Source: Thermoproteota archaeon (lineage in GTDB: Archaea > Korarchaeota > Korarchaeia > B14-G2). Taken from it: DNA of 7,946 nt. Made by a program: the position numbers and the translations under genes. The first letter of the stretch is position 1. Every line of letters starts with the position of its first letter. Of this stretch, positions 5,912 to 7,946 are shown piece after piece. The notes under the pieces were generated by a model. That model was not told where the DNA came from and searched no databases. It was given only the letters and a program-made list of their open reading frames with translations. The DNA is taken from NCBI GenBank assembly GCA_003661385.1, contig QMWA01000075.1, positions 1 through 7,946 of the forward strand. The letters run 5' to 3'.

Positions 5912-6915
5912 CCAAGCCACCCCAGTGCAGCTATGAAGCACAAGGCTATCGCGCTCCTGAGCATCATAGAGGCGAGCATGATCCCAAAGCCCTCTCTGCC
6001 ATACACCCCAACATAGTATGGGATGAGAACCCTCAGGTAGCTTACGTTAGCCAGAAGAGACCCCACAAGGAGAGCTCTAATCAGCTTCCTCCCGCATACA
6101 AGCCCAGCGTCAAGCAGGCTTCCACCCAGGGTGTAGGCTGCGACGCTGCTGGCCATGTAGGCTGCTGCGATGCTCAGCTCCTCAGGTGAGAGAGGGAGGC
6201 AAGAAGCTGCCTCCTCCACCACTGCAGCCAGAGAGCTGAAGAACCCAGACTCCACCAGGAGAGCAGCCAGGTAGGTCACCACAACCATAGTCCCCAGAAT
6301 GGGGGGAGCATGCCTCCTAACCCCTCTCAAGGCCCCTCTGAGGGCTTCTGAGAGGGGCTTACCGCCCTCCTCGCTTCCGCTCTCGCCTCCTGTGCTTGGC
6401 TGCCTGCTAGCAGGCTTGGTGAGGAGGAGCCTGCCTGCTGTGGCTGAGATTAAGGCCTGTATTAGGCTGATTGAGACCAGGATTCCGAAGTAGGCTAGCC
6501 CTAGGCTCCCGAGGGTTGCTAGGAGGATGGGGATAAGTGAGTTCCAGTGCCTGACCATGGACGGGAACGAGTTCATGAGTGCTGCTATGTAGAGCTCTCT
6601 CCTGCTTATCTTGTTCTCCCTGTAGAAGCTTACGAGCATTGCTCCCGCTGCCCTAGCGTTCAGGAATGCTGCTGTGAAGGGCAGAGAGCACTCTGATGGG
6701 AGCTTGGAGAGCTTCACGAAAGGCCTCCCGAGCACCGAGGCCCTTCTGACAGCCCCCTTCTCAGCTAGGAGCTCAGCTACGAAGACTCCAGCAAGCAGGC
6801 TTGGGACAGAGCGCTTGAGGAGCCTAGCAGAGTACTCAGCTGACCTGGCAAGCAGCTCAAGCACATCTCCCGCCCCCGCGGACAAGGCTGCTGGAGGCAT
6901 GATGCTACCTACCAT
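5908..6915 (-). CDS. Multi-pass membrane protein with two Gate-like (nucleoside-recognition-like) repeats
   Basis: 335 residues, about eight hydrophobic segments (roughly 36-52, 76-98, 127-145, 146-165, 203-232, 246-266, 278-300, 311-334). The two halves resemble each other: about 30-165 and 200-335 both start with a basic residue and P-(S/P)-(L/I)-L, run through a hydrophobic segment, and contain a stretch of the type A-x-A-x-L followed by a basic segment and a run ending in LIP (NSLIPI, RVLIPYY). This is the pattern I associate with the Gate/nucleoside-recognition family and with the core of FeoB and related transporters. The halves are joined by a hydrophilic loop (166-202) with a Ser/Gly/Glu-rich part. 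No substrate can be named. It starts 11 bases inside the ATPase gene (ATG at 6915, GGGTGG six bases upstream); an ATG at 6900 is an alternative. Its stop overlaps the CobN start by four bases, so it is likely co-translated with the chelatase and may move a metal or the tetrapyrrole. Confidence 0.72.
   Translation of the reverse strand: MVGSIMPPAALSAGAGDVLELLARSAEYSARLLKRSVPSLLAGVFVAELLAEKGAVRRASVLGRPFVKLSKLPSECSLPFTAAFLNARAAGAMLVSFYRENKISRRELYIAALMNSFPSMVRHWNSLIPILLATLGSLGLAYFGILVSISLIQALISATAGRLLLTKPASRQPSTGGESGSEEGGKPLSEALRGALRGVRRHAPPILGTMVVVTYLAALLVESGFFSSLAAVVEEAASCLPLSPEELSIAAAYMASSVAAYTLGGSLLDAGLVCGRKLIRALLVGSLLANVSYLRVLIPYYVGVYGREGFGIMLASMMLRSAIALCFIAALGWLG
6321..6357. repeat. Inverted repeat and tandem 12-base repeat in the cytoplasmic loop of the membrane protein gene
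   Basis: CCCCTCTCA at 6321-6329 is perfectly complementary to TGAGAGGGG at 6349-6357, with a smaller palindrome CCCTC-T-GAGGG at 6334-6344 in the spacer. On the coding strand the same bases are an imperfect tandem 12-base repeat (6322-6345) that encodes ALRG twice in the basic loop of the membrane protein. The coding repeat largely explains the hairpin potential. Confidence 0.5.
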
Positions 6916-7681
6916 GAGACGCCACCCTTGGGAGGACTACTCTGAGCCCATTCACCTCAATGGTGCAAACTGGGACACCATAGACCTTCTCGAGGACCTC
7001 GCTCCTCAGCACGCTCCTAGGGCTCCCTAAGGCTATGATCCTGCCGTCTCTGACTAAGGCTATCTTATCAGAGTAGACTGATGCCAAGGTGGGGTCGTGG
7101 AGCGTCATGACAGCTGAAACCCCCTCCCCTCTGGCCAGCGTCCTCACGACCTCGAGGATCTTCACCTGGTTCCTGAAGTCCAGGTGTGCTGTAGGCTCGT
7201 CAAGCAGCAGAACCCTGGGATCCTGGACTAGCGCCCTAGCGATCAAGGCTAGCTGAAGCTGGCCTCCACTAAGCTGGGTGTAAGGCCTGTCCTTGAGGCC
7301 TTCTATGCCTAGAAGCCTGAGCTTCTCCAGAGCTCTCCTGTAGTGCTCCTCACCTGGGGCCTCAAACACCCCAAGCTGAGAGGCAAGCCCCATCACAACA
7401 AACTCCAGGACAGTATACGGGAATGAGGGGCTATGCACTTGAGGGACGTATCCAGCTAGCTTAGCTCTCTCCCTGAGGGGCAGGGAGTGGAAGTCCCTGC
7501 CATCTACCAGGACACACCTCCTCTTGGGCTTGAGCAGCCCATAGATGCACTTCAAGATCGTGGTCTTACCGCTTCCATTAGGCCCAAGCAGGGTGAGAAC
7601 CCTACCCTCCTCAACCTCAAAGCACACGTCCCTGACGCTGAAGTCGCTGTAGCTGAACGAGAGCCCGCTAACCCTCAGCAT
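6905..7681 (-). CDS. ABC importer ATPase of the FecE/BtuD family (corrinoid, heme or iron chelate type)
   Basis: 258 residues from the ATG at 7681, giving the usual family start MLRVSGLSFSY. All ABC motifs are intact: Walker A GPNGSGKTT at 33-41, Q-loop Q81, signature LSGGQ at 137-141, Walker B LLLDEP at 158-163, D-loop HLD at 166-168, and switch histidine H195 in TLHD. The order and spacing, with PYTVLEFVVMG after the Q-loop, are those of ATPases paired with FecCD/BtuC permeases, which import cobalamin, heme and ferric siderophores. A GTG at 7693 with GAGG seven bases upstream would add MVAG at the N-terminus and cannot be excluded; the ATG has a GGTGG-type site. The start overlaps the permease stop by 14 bases, and the stop is 11 bases inside the membrane protein gene. 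Substrate is not readable from the ATPase itself. Confidence 0.95.
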   Translation of the reverse strand: MLRVSGLSFSYSDFSVRDVCFEVEEGRVLTLLGPNGSGKTTILKCIYGLLKPKRRCVLVDGRDFHSLPLRERAKLAGYVPQVHSPSFPYTVLEFVVMGLASQLGVFEAPGEEHYRRALEKLRLLGIEGLKDRPYTQLSGGQLQLALIARALVQDPRVLLLDEPTAHLDFRNQVKILEVVRTLARGEGVSAVMTLHDPTLASVYSDKIALVRDGRIIALGSPRSVLRSEVLEKVYGVPVCTIEVNGLRVVLPRVASHGR

Positions 7682-7946
7682 ACCAGCCACCACCAGTCTT
7701 CCTCAGCAGGTAAGCGAAGAAGGGCACACCAAGCAAGGTGGTCAGCACGCCAACTGGGATCTCATAGGAGGCTAGGGACCTAGCTAGCGTGTCAGCTAAC
7801 GTCATGAAGGAGGCTCCGACAGCAGTGGAGACTGGGATGAGGAGCCTGTGGTCTGGCCCGAAGGCCATCCTCACCATGTGGGGTATCATGAGCCCAACCC
7901 ACCCTATGACGCCACAGAACGACACCGAGGAGGAGGTCACCAGGGA
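7668..7946 (-). CDS. FecCD/BtuC-type ABC importer permease, C-terminal fragment (cut by window edge)
   Basis: 92 residues before the stop are visible; the frame stays open to the right edge, so the beginning of the gene is missing. The methionine codons inside are not the true start. The fragment carries the family's most conserved end: CGVIGWVGLMIPHMVRMAFGPDHR (split as CGVIGWVGLMIPHMVR then MAFGPDHR), then SASFM-type glycine/alanine helix (VGASFMTLADTLAR), then IPVGVLTTLLGVPFFAYLLRK. In BtuC and FecCD these are the last transmembrane helices and the coupling region that contacts the ATPase. The family imports vitamin B12, heme and iron chelates with help from an extracytoplasmic binding protein, which would be expected further to the right. 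It overlaps the ATPase gene and is the first visible gene of the operon. Confidence 0.95.
   Translation of the reverse strand, partial: SLVTSSSVSFCGVIGWVGLMIPHMVRMAFGPDHRLLIPVSTAVGASFMTLADTLARSLASYEIPVGVLTTLLGVPFFAYLLRKTGGGWYAEG

Noticed and set aside
5909-5941. GTG at 5941 as start of the CobN N-terminal gene
   Set aside because: The ATG at 5911 sits in an ATGA junction with the upstream stop; the GTG would lengthen the overlap with sequence encoding a conserved membrane helix and lacks a clear ribosome site.
6321-6357. Transcription attenuator inside the membrane protein gene
   Set aside because: The inverted repeat is largely explained by a tandem ALRG-coding repeat in a loop and is not followed by a T-run.

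Overview
The window is almost entirely one minus-strand gene cluster from an archaeon. Supporting signs are a TTTATATA TATA box, GGAGG-type ribosome binding sites, protein subfamilies of archaeal type (a CobN half with a three-cysteine insert, a fused ChlI-ChlD), and heavy use of AGG/AGA for Arg and ATA for Ile. That codon use suggests a thermophile, perhaps Thermoproteota, but the lineage cannot be fixed from this sequence.

Reading in the direction of transcription (high to low coordinates), the cluster holds: the C-terminal part of a FecCD/BtuC-type importer permease (runs off the right edge); its ABC ATPase; a membrane protein made of two repeated Gate-like (nucleoside-recognition-like) halves; the N-terminal two-thirds of CobN; the C-terminal third of CobN as a separate gene; and a one-chain ChlI-ChlD AAA+/vWA motor. 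Each gene overlaps the next by 4 to 25 bases, and no internal promoter is visible, so they are probably one transcription unit whose promoter lies beyond the right edge. After the ChlID stop comes a 128-base gap. A separate gene for an AbrB/MazE-type swapped-hairpin protein follows, with its own TATA box and a palindrome at its start site, and runs off the left edge.

The genes look like one working unit: an importer for a tetrapyrrole, corrinoid or metal chelate; a membrane protein of unknown role; and a complete ATP-dependent class I chelatase (CobN halves as the tetrapyrrole-binding H subunit, ChlID as the I+D motor). The simplest reading is a cobaltochelatase for cobalamin synthesis or salvage. 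Pairing a chelatase with an importer and a Gate-domain protein in one overlapping operon also allows an import-and-metallate or import-and-demetallate role. The most unusual points are the clean two-gene split of CobN by overlapping genes, the transporter/Gate/chelatase linkage, the His-rich linker in ChlID, and cysteine clusters in all three chelatase polypeptides. There is no gene-free stretch longer than 300 bases.
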